Below are positions 1-10,962 of a stretch of 64,000 bases of DNA, piece by piece (position 1 is the first letter of the stretch; every line of letters starts with the position of its first letter). The notes under the pieces are model-generated. The model was given only the letters and a program-made list of their open reading frames with translations. It did no database searches and was not told the DNA's origin. Position numbers and translations under genes: made by a program. The DNA comes from F23-D06 sp963603365 (GTDB lineage: Bacteria > Bacteroidota > Bacteroidia > Bacteroidales > WCHB1-69): the NCBI GenBank assembly GCA_963603365.1, contig CAVCMI010000008.1:1-64000 (forward strand), given 5' to 3'.

Positions 1-1
1 G

Positions 2-1141
2 GAACTTTGCAAGCGTTATCGCCAGAGCCAAATTAAGGCTGCGGTAAAGGTCAATAATGTAGTTCTACAATTCTATTGGGAACTTGGTAGAGATATTTAC
101 AATAAAGCTGCAGAGAATATTTATGGAAGTAATTTCTACGCTACGCTGAGTCGTGATTTACGCCATGAAATGCCTGATGCAGAGGGACTGTCGGAAAGAA
201 ATTTGCGCTATACCAAGAAGTTCTATTGTTTATACCAACAACGAGTAGAAAATTTGCAGCAACTTGCTGCAAAATCCAGCAACGGAACATTGCAGCAGCC
301 TGCTGCAAAATCAGGCGAGGGATATTCAATACAGGGAACCGCCATGCATATTTTGAACGATTTGTTTTCTGTTCCATGGGGACACCAAATGGTACTTATA
401 GACAAGTGTTCGGATGATGTTACCAAATCATTGTTTTATGTGCAGCAAATTGTGGATAATGGCTGGAGTCGTTCTATGCTACTCAATTTCATAGGTACGA
501 ATTTATATGAGCGTCAGGGCAAGGCTCTGACCAATTTCAAGAATACATTGCCAGAAATCGGAAGCGACTTGGCACAGGAACTGACCAAAGACCCATACAA
601 CTTTGCCTTTACTGGCATCACAAAGCCATACAATGAGCGCATACTGAAAGATGCCTTGCTCAACAATATCACCAAATTCCTGACCGAACTCGGCACTGGC
701 TTTGCGTATGTCGGCAAGGAGTATCGCTTGCAGATTGGTGAGACGGAGAACTTTATAGATCTTTTGTTCTACAATCTCAATCTTTCGTGCTATGTCGTGA
801 TTGAGGTTAAAATCGGCAAGTTTGCATTAGCCGATGTTGGTCAACTTGGCGGCTATGTAGTGGCATGTAACCATCTTCTCCGCAAGGAGGGAAGAGACAA
901 CCCGACAATCGGGGTGCTTATTTGCAAAGAGAAAGACCGCATCCAAGCGCAGTATGCGTTGGAGTCAAGCAGCCAGCCTATCGCTATTTCAGAGTACGAC
1001 CTCGAAAAGTTCTACCCCGAGAAATTGGAAGGCACTATGCCGACCATAGAAGAGTGGGAGGCCAAATTGAGCGGCTGTATTGAAGATGGCAGTTCTTTAT
1101 CAAGTAATGCAAATGAAGAAAAGGAGAACAACAATGAGTAA
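2..1141 (+). CDS. DUF1016/YhcG-family PDDEXK nuclease, 5'-truncated by window edge
   Basis: An open frame runs in from the left edge (379 residues present). The first residues, ELCKRYRQSQIKAAVKVNN, fit the start of a DUF1016 N-terminal domain, so only a short N-terminus is probably missing. The C-terminal half has a PDDEXK-type core, FIDLLFYN followed by YVVIEVKIGKF, giving the D...ExK metal-binding set, then a Gln-containing helix (ADVGQLGGY). The family is a predicted nuclease often found with type I restriction systems or mobile DNA; its biochemical role is poorly defined. A linker near residues 85-105 carries two LQQ-AAKS repeats. The stop overlaps the next gene's start (ATGAGTAA), suggesting translational coupling. 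Family assignment is firm; function is inferred. Confidence 0.88.
   Translation, partial: ELCKRYRQSQIKAAVKVNNVVLQFYWELGRDIYNKAAENIYGSNFYATLSRDLRHEMPDAEGLSERNLRYTKKFYCLYQQRVENLQQLAAKSSNGTLQQPAAKSGEGYSIQGTAMHILNDLFSVPWGHQMVLIDKCSDDVTKSLFYVQQIVDNGWSRSMLLNFIGTNLYERQGKALTNFKNTLPEIGSDLAQELTKDPYNFAFTGITKPYNERILKDALLNNITKFLTELGTGFAYVGKEYRLQIGETENFIDLLFYNLNLSCYVVIEVKIGKFALADVGQLGGYVVACNHLLRKEGRDNPTIGVLICKEKDRIQAQYALESSSQPIAISEYDLEKFYPEKLEGTMPTIEEWEAKLSGCIEDGSSLSSNANEEKENNNE
254..308 (+). repeat. Two 19-bp palindromes inside the YhcG gene
   Basis: TTGCAGCAA-C-TTGCTGCAA (254-272) and TTGCAGCAG-C-CTGCTGCAA (290-308) are each perfect inverted repeats with 9-bp arms. They differ at two positions that compensate each other, so both stay palindromic. 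They encode the two LQQ-AAKS repeats of the linker. Confidence 0.75.
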
Positions 1142-2126
1142 CGAGATTCAATTTATTCTCTATTCCATGCCCGACGAGGAGGGCAAGGTGCAAGTCGTCA
1201 TCAAAGACGAAACGCTTTGGTGTACGCAAAAGGCTATGGCACAACTCTTTGGCGTGGATAGAAGTGTTATTACCAAACATCTGAAGAATGTATTTGACAC
1301 GCAGGAGCTGACCGAAAGTGCAGTATGTGCAAAAATTGCACATACTGCCGAAGATGGCAAAACCTATCAGACCAACTTCTACCACCTCGATGCCATTATC
1401 GCTGTGGGCTACCGCGTAAGTTCTGCCAAGGCAACGAAGTTTCGCCAGTGGGCAACGAAGATTCTAAGCGAGTACATCAAGAAGGGCTTTGCCATGGACG
1501 ACGAGCGGTTGAAGCAAGGCACTGCCGTTTTTGGCAAGGACTACTTCCGCGAATTGCTTGAGCGTGTGCGCTCTATCCGTGCAAGCGAACGCCGCATCTG
1601 GCAACAGATTACGGACATCTACGCTGAATGTAGCACCGACTACGACCGCAACTCGCCGACCACCAACGATTTCTATGCGATGATACAAAACCGCTTCCAC
1701 TATGCCATCACGGGGCATACGGCGGCGGAGATTATCTACTCCAAGGCCGACCACACGAAAGACCACATGGGACTGACCACATGGAAGAACGCTCCCGACG
1801 GGCGTGTGCTGAAATCGGATGTGAGCATCGCCAAGAACTATCTGCAAGAGAAGGAAATCCGCCAACTGGAACGTGCCGTCACTGGCTTCTTCGACTACAT
1901 AGAAGATCTCATCGAGCGTGAGAACACGTTCAATATGGCGCAGTTCTCGGCAAGTGTCAACGAGTTCCTTACCTTCCGCCGCTATCAGATTTTACCCGAC
2001 AAGGGAAAAATCTCTGCCGCACAAGCCAAGAAGAAAGCGGAAGAGGAATACGATATTTTCAATAAGACGCAACGCATTGACTCCGACTTTGATAAGGAAG
2101 TGAGAGGGTTGCTGGACAAGGAATAA
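1134..2126 (+). CDS. RhuM-family protein (virulence RhuM / Fic-adjacent family)
   Basis: A 330-residue protein of the RhuM family. The N-terminal half has a helix-turn-helix-like segment (TQKAMAQLFGVDRSVITKHL, about residues 30-50) and the family's YHLDAIIAVGYRVSSAKATKF block. The C-terminal half is helical with NDFYAMIQNRFHYAITGHTA. The ATG at 1134 is chosen because it overlaps the previous stop by 8 nt as ATGAGTAA; an upstream in-frame ATG lies wholly inside the previous gene. RhuM was first named from a Salmonella pathogenicity island, and its molecular function is unknown. Position between a PDDEXK protein and hsdS suggests an accessory role in the restriction locus, which is inference. 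Confidence 0.85.
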   Translation: MSNEIQFILYSMPDEEGKVQVVIKDETLWCTQKAMAQLFGVDRSVITKHLKNVFDTQELTESAVCAKIAHTAEDGKTYQTNFYHLDAIIAVGYRVSSAKATKFRQWATKILSEYIKKGFAMDDERLKQGTAVFGKDYFRELLERVRSIRASERRIWQQITDIYAECSTDYDRNSPTTNDFYAMIQNRFHYAITGHTAAEIIYSKADHTKDHMGLTTWKNAPDGRVLKSDVSIAKNYLQEKEIRQLERAVTGFFDYIEDLIERENTFNMAQFSASVNEFLTFRRYQILPDKGKISAAQAKKKAEEEYDIFNKTQRIDSDFDKEVRGLLDKE

Positions 2127-2146
2127 CACTATAAAGGGAGTTCGTC

Positions 2147-2578
2147 ATGGAATTGATGAAACATAAACCGAACGAGTTGTTAAAAGTAGAGTGTACTACC
2201 ATTTTTTACACTACTATTCGAAATGTGAACTACCCCAAAAACGGAACCAACTCCGCCAAGGCGGGGAGTTCCTCCAACAATAGGGGGAGTTCAAAGGAAC
2301 AAAACCATTCATTAGTAGACATTTACGGCAACATCAAAAGAATATCGAAGGAAGAATTGTGGAAAAGAGTTCTAACTTTTTGCAAGGGGTGGCATAGTTC
2401 GGAAGATATTGTGGTTCTCACCGGGAAAACGCCCAAATACATCAAAGAGGTCGTACTCCCGCAAATGATGAAAGCAGGTGTTCTCGAACGACTTTACCCC
2501 GAAACACCCAACCACCCAAAGCAAAAATACCGCGCAAAAGTTAACGACTGCTTGTCCCAACTGCCTAACAAAGAATAA
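2147..2578 (+). CDS. Small wHTH-like protein of type I RM locus, unknown function
   Basis: A 143-residue frame lying 20 nt after RhuM and ending 7 nt before hsdS, so it is probably in the same transcript. I do not recognise a named family. Residues about 65-143 (ISKEELWKRVLTFCKGWHSS, then EDIVVLTGKTPKYIKEVVLP) look like a winged-helix domain similar to those at the C-terminus of RecG/Fic-associated regulators. The middle (about 32-50, KNGTNSAKAGSSSNNRGSS) is low-complexity and is encoded by a palindromic intergenic-type repeat (see 2242-2291), so the N-terminal part may be a recently read-through segment. A shorter protein starting further in cannot be excluded. Confidence 0.6.
   Translation: MELMKHKPNELLKVECTTIFYTTIRNVNYPKNGTNSAKAGSSSNNRGSSKEQNHSLVDIYGNIKRISKEELWKRVLTFCKGWHSSEDIVVLTGKTPKYIKEVVLPQMMKAGVLERLYPETPNHPKQKYRAKVNDCLSQLPNKE
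2242..2291. repeat. REP-like palindromic element captured in a reading frame
   Basis: AACTCC-GCC-AA-GGC-GGGGAGTT (2249-2270) forms a hairpin with a two-base bulge. It is followed by a second GGGGAGTTC-type unit at about 2283-2291. On the minus strand the core reads AACTCCCCGCCTTGGCGGAG, which resembles the CTCCCC-type intergenic repeats common in Bacteroidales. Here it lies in frame inside the 143-residue gene. Confidence 0.6.
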
Positions 2579-2585
2579 TAACCCT

Positions 2586-3845
2586 ATGGAATTGAAGAAA
2601 TATAAACTTGGAGATATTGCTGAAATATCAACAGGTTTTCCTTTCGATGGAAACAAATATACAAAAGTAGGCACAAGAGTTGTCCGTGGCGAAAATATAG
2701 GTCAAGGAGATTTACATTGGGAAGAAAGAGTAGACAAGAGGTGGAATGAAAGTACTACCGCTTTGGATAGTTATTGGCTTTATGATGGTGATATTGTCAT
2801 GCAAATGGATGGAAATGTTGGTAAGAATATAGCTCAACTTCATACATCAGAACCAATGTTAATTGCCCAACGAGTAGCTTGCATAAGGGCAAAAGAAAAT
2901 TGTTCGCAAGATTACATTTACGGAATCTTACGAACAAAGGCTTTTGCGGACTACATCAAAAGATGTGCAACTGGCACTTCTATTAAACACATTAGTCTAC
3001 AACAAATCAATGACTTTAAATTTGAGTTCCACGACACAGATGCCCAATCAATAATTGGCAAGTTAATCACATCTCTTGACAACAAAATAATGCTTAATCG
3101 TCAGATAAATGATAATTTAGAGGCAATGGCGAAGCAGCTCTACGACTATTGGTTTGTGCAGTTTGACTTCCCGAACGAGAAAGGCAAACCCTACAAAAGC
3201 AGTGGCGGAGTTTTGGTGTGGAATGAACGATTGAAAAGAGAAATACCTGTGGATTGGCAAGTTGACAATCTTATAGATTTTGCAGAAATCAAGAATGGTG
3301 CAACACCTTCAACTGCCGATGAAGCAAATTATGGTGGCGATATAGTTTGGATAACTCCAAAGGACTTGTCTGACCAACAATCAAAGTTTGTGTACCAAGG
3401 TGAACGTAATATAACAAAACAAGGCTTTGATTCTTGCAGTACGAGTATGCTCCCAACTAATTCTGTACTAATGTCAAGTCGTGCCCCTATCGGGCTTGTT
3501 TCTATTGCAAAGCATGAAGTTTGTACAAATCAAGGTTTCAAGAGTTTCATTCCTAAGAATATAGATGATTCAATCTATTTGTACTATTACATAAAGCATC
3601 ATATCAAACAGATAGAACAATTAGGCTCTGGCACAACGTTCAAAGAAGTTTCAAGGGATGACCTTTGTAAATTTCCGATTCTTGTTGTTGGTGCAAAAGA
3701 AGCCTACAAAAAATGGATAGAATTGCAGAATGGAATAGCAGATAAACAGTTCGTGCTTACAAAAGAAATCGCAGCCCTCACCAACCAACGCGACGAACTC
3801 CTGCCTCTCTTAATGAACGGCCAAGCCACGGTAAATGCGGACTAA
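2586..3845 (+). CDS. hsdS: Type I restriction-modification specificity subunit HsdS
   Basis: A 419-residue HsdS, the DNA-recognition subunit that directs the HsdM/HsdR complex. There are two target-recognition domains, about residues 1-165 (starting MELKKYKLGDIAEISTGFPF) and 215-375 (IPVDWQVDNLIDFAEIKNGA). Each is followed by a conserved helical spacer: SLDNKIMLNRQINDNLEAMA, then LYDYWFVQFDFPNEKGKPYKS, and at the C-terminus NGIADKQFVLTKEIAALTNQ with RDELLPLLMNGQ. It is full-length. The ATG at 2586 follows the previous stop by 7 nt; upstream in-frame ATGs fall inside that gene. hsdM and hsdR are not in the window and must lie to the left. AT-richer than RhuM, as is common for exchangeable TRDs. 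Confidence 0.95.
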   Translation: MELKKYKLGDIAEISTGFPFDGNKYTKVGTRVVRGENIGQGDLHWEERVDKRWNESTTALDSYWLYDGDIVMQMDGNVGKNIAQLHTSEPMLIAQRVACIRAKENCSQDYIYGILRTKAFADYIKRCATGTSIKHISLQQINDFKFEFHDTDAQSIIGKLITSLDNKIMLNRQINDNLEAMAKQLYDYWFVQFDFPNEKGKPYKSSGGVLVWNERLKREIPVDWQVDNLIDFAEIKNGATPSTADEANYGGDIVWITPKDLSDQQSKFVYQGERNITKQGFDSCSTSMLPTNSVLMSSRAPIGLVSIAKHEVCTNQGFKSFIPKNIDDSIYLYYYIKHHIKQIEQLGSGTTFKEVSRDDLCKFPILVVGAKEAYKKWIELQNGIADKQFVLTKEIAALTNQRDELLPLLMNGQATVNAD

Positions 3846-3858
3846 CGGCGGCATTTAC
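3831..3858. terminator. Inverted repeat at the hsdS/thpR junction, possible bidirectional terminator
   Basis: GTAAATGC (3831-3838) and GCATTTAC (3851-3858) form an 8-bp stem across the hsdS stop, between two convergent genes 9 nt apart. There is no clear U-run, so terminator function is uncertain. Confidence 0.35.
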
Positions 3859-4418
3859 GGCAGACGGCATTTGAACAGGGGTTTGTATTCCGGGCCCTCT
3901 TTGTGCAGGAAACTCTGGTAAAGCGTCAGCCCGTTTATCTGTATCTGTTGTTTGCAGTTGAGGCTGTTGGCCTCAATAGTCTGCCAGAATTTGCGTTTGT
4001 CTGTCACCTGCTTGATCCTCGCCATGGTGACGTGTGGCACAAAGTTGCCGTAAGCAGGCTCAAAGCCCGCTTCTGTCAGTTTCTGCTCCAGTTCTGCAAA
4101 CAGGCTTTTCAGTTCGGCAAAATCCTCAAAGCCAAGCCACAGCACCTTTGGTGCGTACCGGCTTCCGAAGACACCGGCCTTGTCGAGGGTGAGGGTCATC
4201 GGCGAATGGTGCGCAGCGGCCTGTTCCATCGCGTTCCTGACGAGCGGCAGCCGGCTGGAGGGGGTCGCTCCGAGAAACCGCAGCGTCAGATGGCAAACAC
4301 CGTCTTGCACCCATACCATGTCGTCGTGGCGCAAAGCATAACGGAGCCCGGACTTCCATTGCCGGAGTTCCGGGCTCAACGTGATGATTCCAGTGGCGAT
4401 GAAAAGCCTTTTCATCAT
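3855..4418 (-). CDS. thpR: RNA 2',3'-cyclic phosphodiesterase / 2'-5' RNA ligase (ThpR)
   Basis: A 187-residue member of the 2H phosphoesterase family. It has the two diagnostic HxTx motifs, HLTL (residues 43-46) and HVTM (129-132), in the ThpR arrangement (RLFIATGI at the start, LRFLG after the first motif). Known family enzymes hydrolyse 2',3'-cyclic phosphates and can join 2'-5' RNA ends; the physiological substrate is usually unclear. It follows the DPP-IV gene by 20 nt on the same strand, so it may be co-transcribed with it. A second ATG one codon in is an equally good start. Confidence 0.92.
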   Translation of the reverse strand: MMKRLFIATGIITLSPELRQWKSGLRYALRHDDMVWVQDGVCHLTLRFLGATPSSRLPLVRNAMEQAAAHHSPMTLTLDKAGVFGSRYAPKVLWLGFEDFAELKSLFAELEQKLTEAGFEPAYGNFVPHVTMARIKQVTDKRKFWQTIEANSLNCKQQIQINGLTLYQSFLHKEGPEYKPLFKCRLP

Positions 4419-4438
4419 TCGGGTTTTACAGTTTCCTG

Positions 4439-6595
4439 TTAGTCGCAGTCGCCTTTCAGGTAATGGTTATGGAAATGGAGCAACTTGTTCCAAAGGTGAA
4501 CGCGCTCTATGCCCATAACGTTGTGGTCGTGAGCGGTATATGGGAAATACTCAATCTCTGTGCCGTCTTCCACGGCTTGGCGCATCAGTTCGAGGGTATG
4601 CTGCCACACAACCGTATGGTCTTGGCAGCCGTGCATCACCAGCAGCGGACATTTCACATGCTTTATTTTAGGGATGATGTTGGCGTTGGCATAGCCCTCG
4701 GGGTTCTCTTGAGGCGTATCCATATAACGTTCGCCGTACATCACCTCATACCATTCCCAGTTCACCACCGGGCCGCCGCAGCTGGCCGCCCTGAAAGCCT
4801 CCGGGTGTGCCGTTATCAGCGACAGTGTCATAAAGCCGCCGTAGCTCCAGCCGTCAAGGCCGATGCGGAGCGTGTCCACAAAAGGCAACGTCTTCAGGTA
4901 AGCCACACCGCACATCTGGTCGTCCACCTCCTTGACGCCAAGGTTGCGGTGGATGCATTTTTCAAACTCGGCGCCGCGGTTCTGCGTGCCCCGGTTGTCG
5001 AGCGTGAAAAACACGAAGCCCTGCTGCGCCAGATACTCGAGAAAGACGCCGCCCGACATATAGCTGTTGGTCACCAACTGTGAATGGGGACCGCCGTAAA
5101 CGTAGATCAAGCAAGGGTACTTTTTGTGTGAATCCATACCTGGAGGCGTAATGAGTCGGCACCACAGCGAGTCTCCTTCCTTGTTGAGAATGGGGAAAAT
5201 CTTGGTTTCGCCGAGCGCGCAGTTGGCGTATGGACTTTTGCAGGAAAGCAATGTCTTCTGCGTTTTGCCCTGGCTGCTCACCAGGCTGATGACACGCGGA
5301 GTCGTCACATTGGTGAAATAGTCGATGAAAAAGCTTTTGTCGTCGCTGAACACAGGGTAATGTGTGCCGTCGGCATCGGCGATCTTCGTTATCTTCCCGT
5401 CCTTCATGCTCACCTTGCATACATACTGGTTCACAGGTTTTTCCATAGATGCCCCAAAATAGAGAAAGGCTTCTTTGTCGTCAAGCCCGTAAACTTCAGC
5501 AATGTCAAAATGGCCCTCTGTCACTTTCTTCTGCAGATTGCCGTCCTTGTCATACATGTAGAGGTGTTTCCATCCGTCACGGTCGCTGAAATAGAGGAAA
5601 CTGCCGTTTTTCAGGAAGACAATGCGCCTTGACGGTTCCACATAGCGGTCATCTTTCTCCTCAACCAGCATTTTCACCTTTTCGCCGCTCTTCACGTCAT
5701 AGCGGATCAGCCTCGAACGGTCTTGGGCCCTGTTGAGGTGAGTAATGTAGAGGTATTGTTCGTCGGGCGAGAAAGTGACATTAGTGAGGAACTCGCCGTC
5801 GTTCATGTCCGTCTTCACATAGTGATAAACCGGACGGTTCTGCTGCATTGATCTCACCACGTCAAAGATGCCTACTTTCACCTGATGGGAAGTGCGGCCT
5901 GCCATCGGGTATTTCATCATCTCAACGGTGGCGATTGGCGTAGTCGTGTTCACCAACGGGTAGTTTTCCACCATACTTTGGTCCATTCGGTAAAAGGCGA
6001 TATAATTGCCGTTTGGGGAAATATACTGGCCCTCTTCAATGCCCCACTCGCTGCGGTGCACTGCCTCGCCGAAGACAATGTCCTGTCCTGTATCGGGGCA
6101 CATCAGCACCGGCTGGTATCCGTTACGTTCGCTTTCCACAAACACGCCCTTGTTGTTTTTAATGACAAACAGCCTGTGCTTGATGGAGAGGTCAATCACG
6201 TCATCCATATCCACCTTGTCGAAACTGTACGACGACAGCGTCTTGCCGTCGTAAGATATGACGGACTTAGCTGCGGGGAAATAGAGCGTCGTGCGGTCAA
6301 TCCAGCGGAAACCGTTGGGGGAGGCAACGCCTTGGTCTTTCAGCGTTGCGGATGTGAGGAAGACGCGCTCCTTGCCCGTCTGGGCGTTCACCAGCTTAAT
6401 GTCATTATTGTCATCAAGATAGGCATAATTGCGTGTCTCTGGTTGCCAGCCGAGGTTCTTGATCCTGTCGAACCGGTATTTTCCGGAAAACACGCCTTTA
6501 AGGTCTATGGTATCCGTCTGGGCATACGATGTCAACACGGCAGAAAGGCACGTCATCATAATCAGTGCCCGAACAGTCGAAAAGTATCTTCTCAT
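4439..6595 (-). CDS. Prolyl dipeptidyl peptidase IV, S9B family, exported
   Basis: A 718-residue S9 peptidase. Residues 1-25 are a signal peptide (hydrophobic ALIMMTCLSAVLTSYA). About 45-470 form the DPP-IV beta-propeller domain, and about 480-718 the alpha/beta hydrolase. The nucleophile is Ser584 in GWSYGG, with Asp659 (HGCQDHTV) and His700 (ERVHLW) completing the triad. The family removes Xaa-Pro dipeptides from peptide N-termini in the periplasm or at the surface; in Bacteroidales it feeds peptide catabolism. Length is usual for bacterial DPP-IV. A TAnnTTTG box lies 57-64 nt upstream of the start. Confidence 0.95.
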   Translation of the reverse strand: MRRYFSTVRALIMMTCLSAVLTSYAQTDTIDLKGVFSGKYRFDRIKNLGWQPETRNYAYLDDNNDIKLVNAQTGKERVFLTSATLKDQGVASPNGFRWIDRTTLYFPAAKSVISYDGKTLSSYSFDKVDMDDVIDLSIKHRLFVIKNNKGVFVESERNGYQPVLMCPDTGQDIVFGEAVHRSEWGIEEGQYISPNGNYIAFYRMDQSMVENYPLVNTTTPIATVEMMKYPMAGRTSHQVKVGIFDVVRSMQQNRPVYHYVKTDMNDGEFLTNVTFSPDEQYLYITHLNRAQDRSRLIRYDVKSGEKVKMLVEEKDDRYVEPSRRIVFLKNGSFLYFSDRDGWKHLYMYDKDGNLQKKVTEGHFDIAEVYGLDDKEAFLYFGASMEKPVNQYVCKVSMKDGKITKIADADGTHYPVFSDDKSFFIDYFTNVTTPRVISLVSSQGKTQKTLLSCKSPYANCALGETKIFPILNKEGDSLWCRLITPPGMDSHKKYPCLIYVYGGPHSQLVTNSYMSGGVFLEYLAQQGFVFFTLDNRGTQNRGAEFEKCIHRNLGVKEVDDQMCGVAYLKTLPFVDTLRIGLDGWSYGGFMTLSLITAHPEAFRAASCGGPVVNWEWYEVMYGERYMDTPQENPEGYANANIIPKIKHVKCPLLVMHGCQDHTVVWQHTLELMRQAVEDGTEIEYFPYTAHDHNVMGIERVHLWNKLLHFHNHYLKGDCD

Positions 6596-6651
6596 TTTAC
6601 AGCAATAATAGTTTCAACAACATCTCCTCTCCTATTTGTCAGAAAGGACGG

Positions 6652-6659
6652 CAAAAGTA
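6652..6659 (-). promoter_or_regulatory. -7 promoter element (TACTTTTG) of the DPP-IV gene
   Basis: Minus-strand TACTTTTG matches the Bacteroidota TAnnTTTG consensus and lies 57 nt upstream of the ATG. No clear -33 TTTG was seen. Confidence 0.55.
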
Positions 6660-6688
6660 CTATTTTCATCGTATTCTTCCGTTCACGC

Positions 6689-7210
6689 TTATTCTTGAGA
6701 TGTCAGAGGGGATGCTTGTGCATAAGTGCGGGCAGCCAGTTCCTTGTCGAGCATATAAAGCCCGTATCCGTTCCCGTCAATCATCTTGAGATTGTCAATC
6801 ATAGTGCGGGCGGTTTCCTCTTCTTCCACCTGCTCGTCAATGAACCATTTCAGCATGCTTTGGGTTGCATAGTCTTGCTCTTGGGTTGCCACTGCGTAGA
6901 TATTGTTAATCATTGCGGTCACCTTCTGCTCGTGTTCCAGGGTATGCTGAAACAGGTCGAGAGCGTCTTTCCATTCTGTCGGCACGGCGTCGATGGCTTT
7001 CAGCACCACTCTGCCGCCGCGGGAAACTATATAATTGTAAAGGATCTTGGCATGGTCTTGTTCCTCCTCAAACTGAACCTCAAACCAGTTTGCCATGCCT
7101 GGTCTGCCGGTTTCGTGACAATAGGCGGCCATTGAAAGGTAGAGGTAGGCTGACCACATTTCAGCATTGATTTGTGCATTGATTGCTTCTTCGATTTTCT
7201 TGTTGAACAT
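6689..7210 (-). CDS. ftnA: Bacterial non-haem ferritin
   Basis: A 173-residue ferritin. With the start at MFNKKIEEAI (ATG at 7210), the ferroxidase ligands fall at Glu17, Glu50, His53, Glu94, Gln127 and Glu130, the same numbering as E. coli FtnA, which supports this start over an upstream in-frame codon at 7264 that would overlap the PAP2 gene. It oxidises Fe(II) and stores iron in a 24-subunit cytoplasmic shell, and in anaerobes contributes to oxidative-stress tolerance. It starts 20 nt after the PAP2 gene on the same strand, so the two may share a transcript. Confidence 0.96.
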   Translation of the reverse strand: MFNKKIEEAINAQINAEMWSAYLYLSMAAYCHETGRPGMANWFEVQFEEEQDHAKILYNYIVSRGGRVVLKAIDAVPTEWKDALDLFQHTLEHEQKVTAMINNIYAVATQEQDYATQSMLKWFIDEQVEEEETARTMIDNLKMIDGNGYGLYMLDKELAARTYAQASPLTSQE

Positions 7211-7229
7211 AATTGATTGTTTTTTAGGA

Positions 7230-7862
7230 TTATAAAAAAATATTTGACAGTCGGTCAGAAACAAAAACCGTGCCGTTTTCAGGTTTCAGAAAATGGCAGG
7301 CAGCGGCGCATATCGCCCATGCCGTGAGCCATCCGCCCAAAATGTCGGAAGGCCAATGCACCCCCAGATACATGCGGGTATAGCTGAACAGCAACACATA
7401 TATTGCCAATCCTGCCATCAGGCGGCGGCGCTGTTTGAAATAGAATGGGCTAAGGAAAAAATAAAGCATCATAGCGGTGGCGGCGCTGTTGGCGGCATGC
7501 GACGAGACGAAGCCGTATTTCCCTCCGCGGTAGAGGGAGCCGTCGGCAAACTCGTGACAGTGCAGCCGGTCGCAGACTGCCGGGTCGTGGGTAGGGCGGG
7601 ACCTCTGCACCGCCGGCTTGATGACGCCCGACGAGACCGTATCTGCCATGGCAATGACCAGGGCAATCGTGAGCAAAGCCTTCCATGCCTTACGGCCATA
7701 GCAGCAGAAGAGCACCACCGCAGCCATCACATAGAAGACGATCCACGTTTCAGTGTGGGTCAACATCCACATCAGGTTGTCAAGGAACGGCGTATGCGCA
7801 CCATTGATGCACAAAAGCAGCGCACTGTCCATTTCCCGCAGCAGTTCCAAAATCGTCGTCAT
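7230..7862 (-). CDS. PAP2-family membrane phosphatase
   Basis: A 210-residue integral membrane protein with about five or six membrane segments. It has the three PAP2 motifs: KPAVQRSRPT (KxxxxxxRP), a variant of the PSGH motif (YGFVSSHAANSA), and SYTRMYLGVHWPSD (SRxxxxxHxxxD). Family members dephosphorylate lipid pyrophosphates such as undecaprenyl-PP or phosphatidic/phosphatidylglycerol phosphates; the substrate cannot be told here. I place the start at the ATG at 7862 (MTTILELLREMD), because a promoter box at 7885-7892 lies inside the longer alternative starting at 7895. Confidence 0.9.
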   Translation of the reverse strand: MTTILELLREMDSALLLCINGAHTPFLDNLMWMLTHTETWIVFYVMAAVVLFCCYGRKAWKALLTIALVIAMADTVSSGVIKPAVQRSRPTHDPAVCDRLHCHEFADGSLYRGGKYGFVSSHAANSAATAMMLYFFLSPFYFKQRRRLMAGLAIYVLLFSYTRMYLGVHWPSDILGGWLTAWAICAAACHFLKPENGTVFVSDRLSNIFL

Positions 7863-7884
7863 AACAGCAGTTAAAATCGTGGTG

Positions 7885-7892
7885 CAAACGTA
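7885..7892 (-). promoter_or_regulatory. -7 promoter element (TACGTTTG) of PAP2-ferritin
   Basis: Minus-strand TACGTTTG fits TAnnTTTG, 22 nt upstream of the chosen ATG at 7862. Confidence 0.5.
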
Positions 7893-7968
7893 CACAAAAA
7901 AAACGTTTGTCCCTTATTGCATGTCTCGCTTTGAGAAAAACAGCATCGCACTGCAATCATATTTTTTC

Positions 7969-7976
7969 TATTTTTG
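7969..7976 (+). promoter_or_regulatory. -7 promoter element (TATTTTTG) of gcvP
   Basis: TATTTTTG fits TAnnTTTG and lies 49 nt before the gcvP ATG. No glycine-riboswitch-like structure was recognised in the leader. Confidence 0.55.
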
Positions 7977-8025
7977 CGCTTGTGTATTTTGATGTCAAAT
8001 AATCATTAACTAATTTATAATCAAT

Positions 8026-10878
<2,853 letters not shown>

Positions 10879-10906
10879 TACGACAGCAGCAAACGTTTAT
10901 TTTTGC

Positions 10907-10914
10907 TACTTTTG
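10907..10914 (+). promoter_or_regulatory. -7 promoter element (TACTTTTG) of small lipoprotein gene
   Basis: TACTTTTG followed by CCGCC lies 49 nt upstream of the ATG at 10963 and 28 nt after the gcvP stop. Confidence 0.6.
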
Positions 10915-10962
10915 CCGCCAATTTTGATTACCAATCATTATTATAAACTAAAAAGTAAAGAA

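Noticed and set aside
5885..7135. Long plus-strand open frame (416 codons) opposite the DPP-IV and ferritin genes
   Set aside because: It is antisense to two well-supported genes, lacks a ribosome site, and its translation has no recognisable protein character.
7896..8025. Glycine riboswitch upstream of gcvP
   Set aside because: The leader after the -7 box is only about 40 nt and shows no aptamer-like stems.
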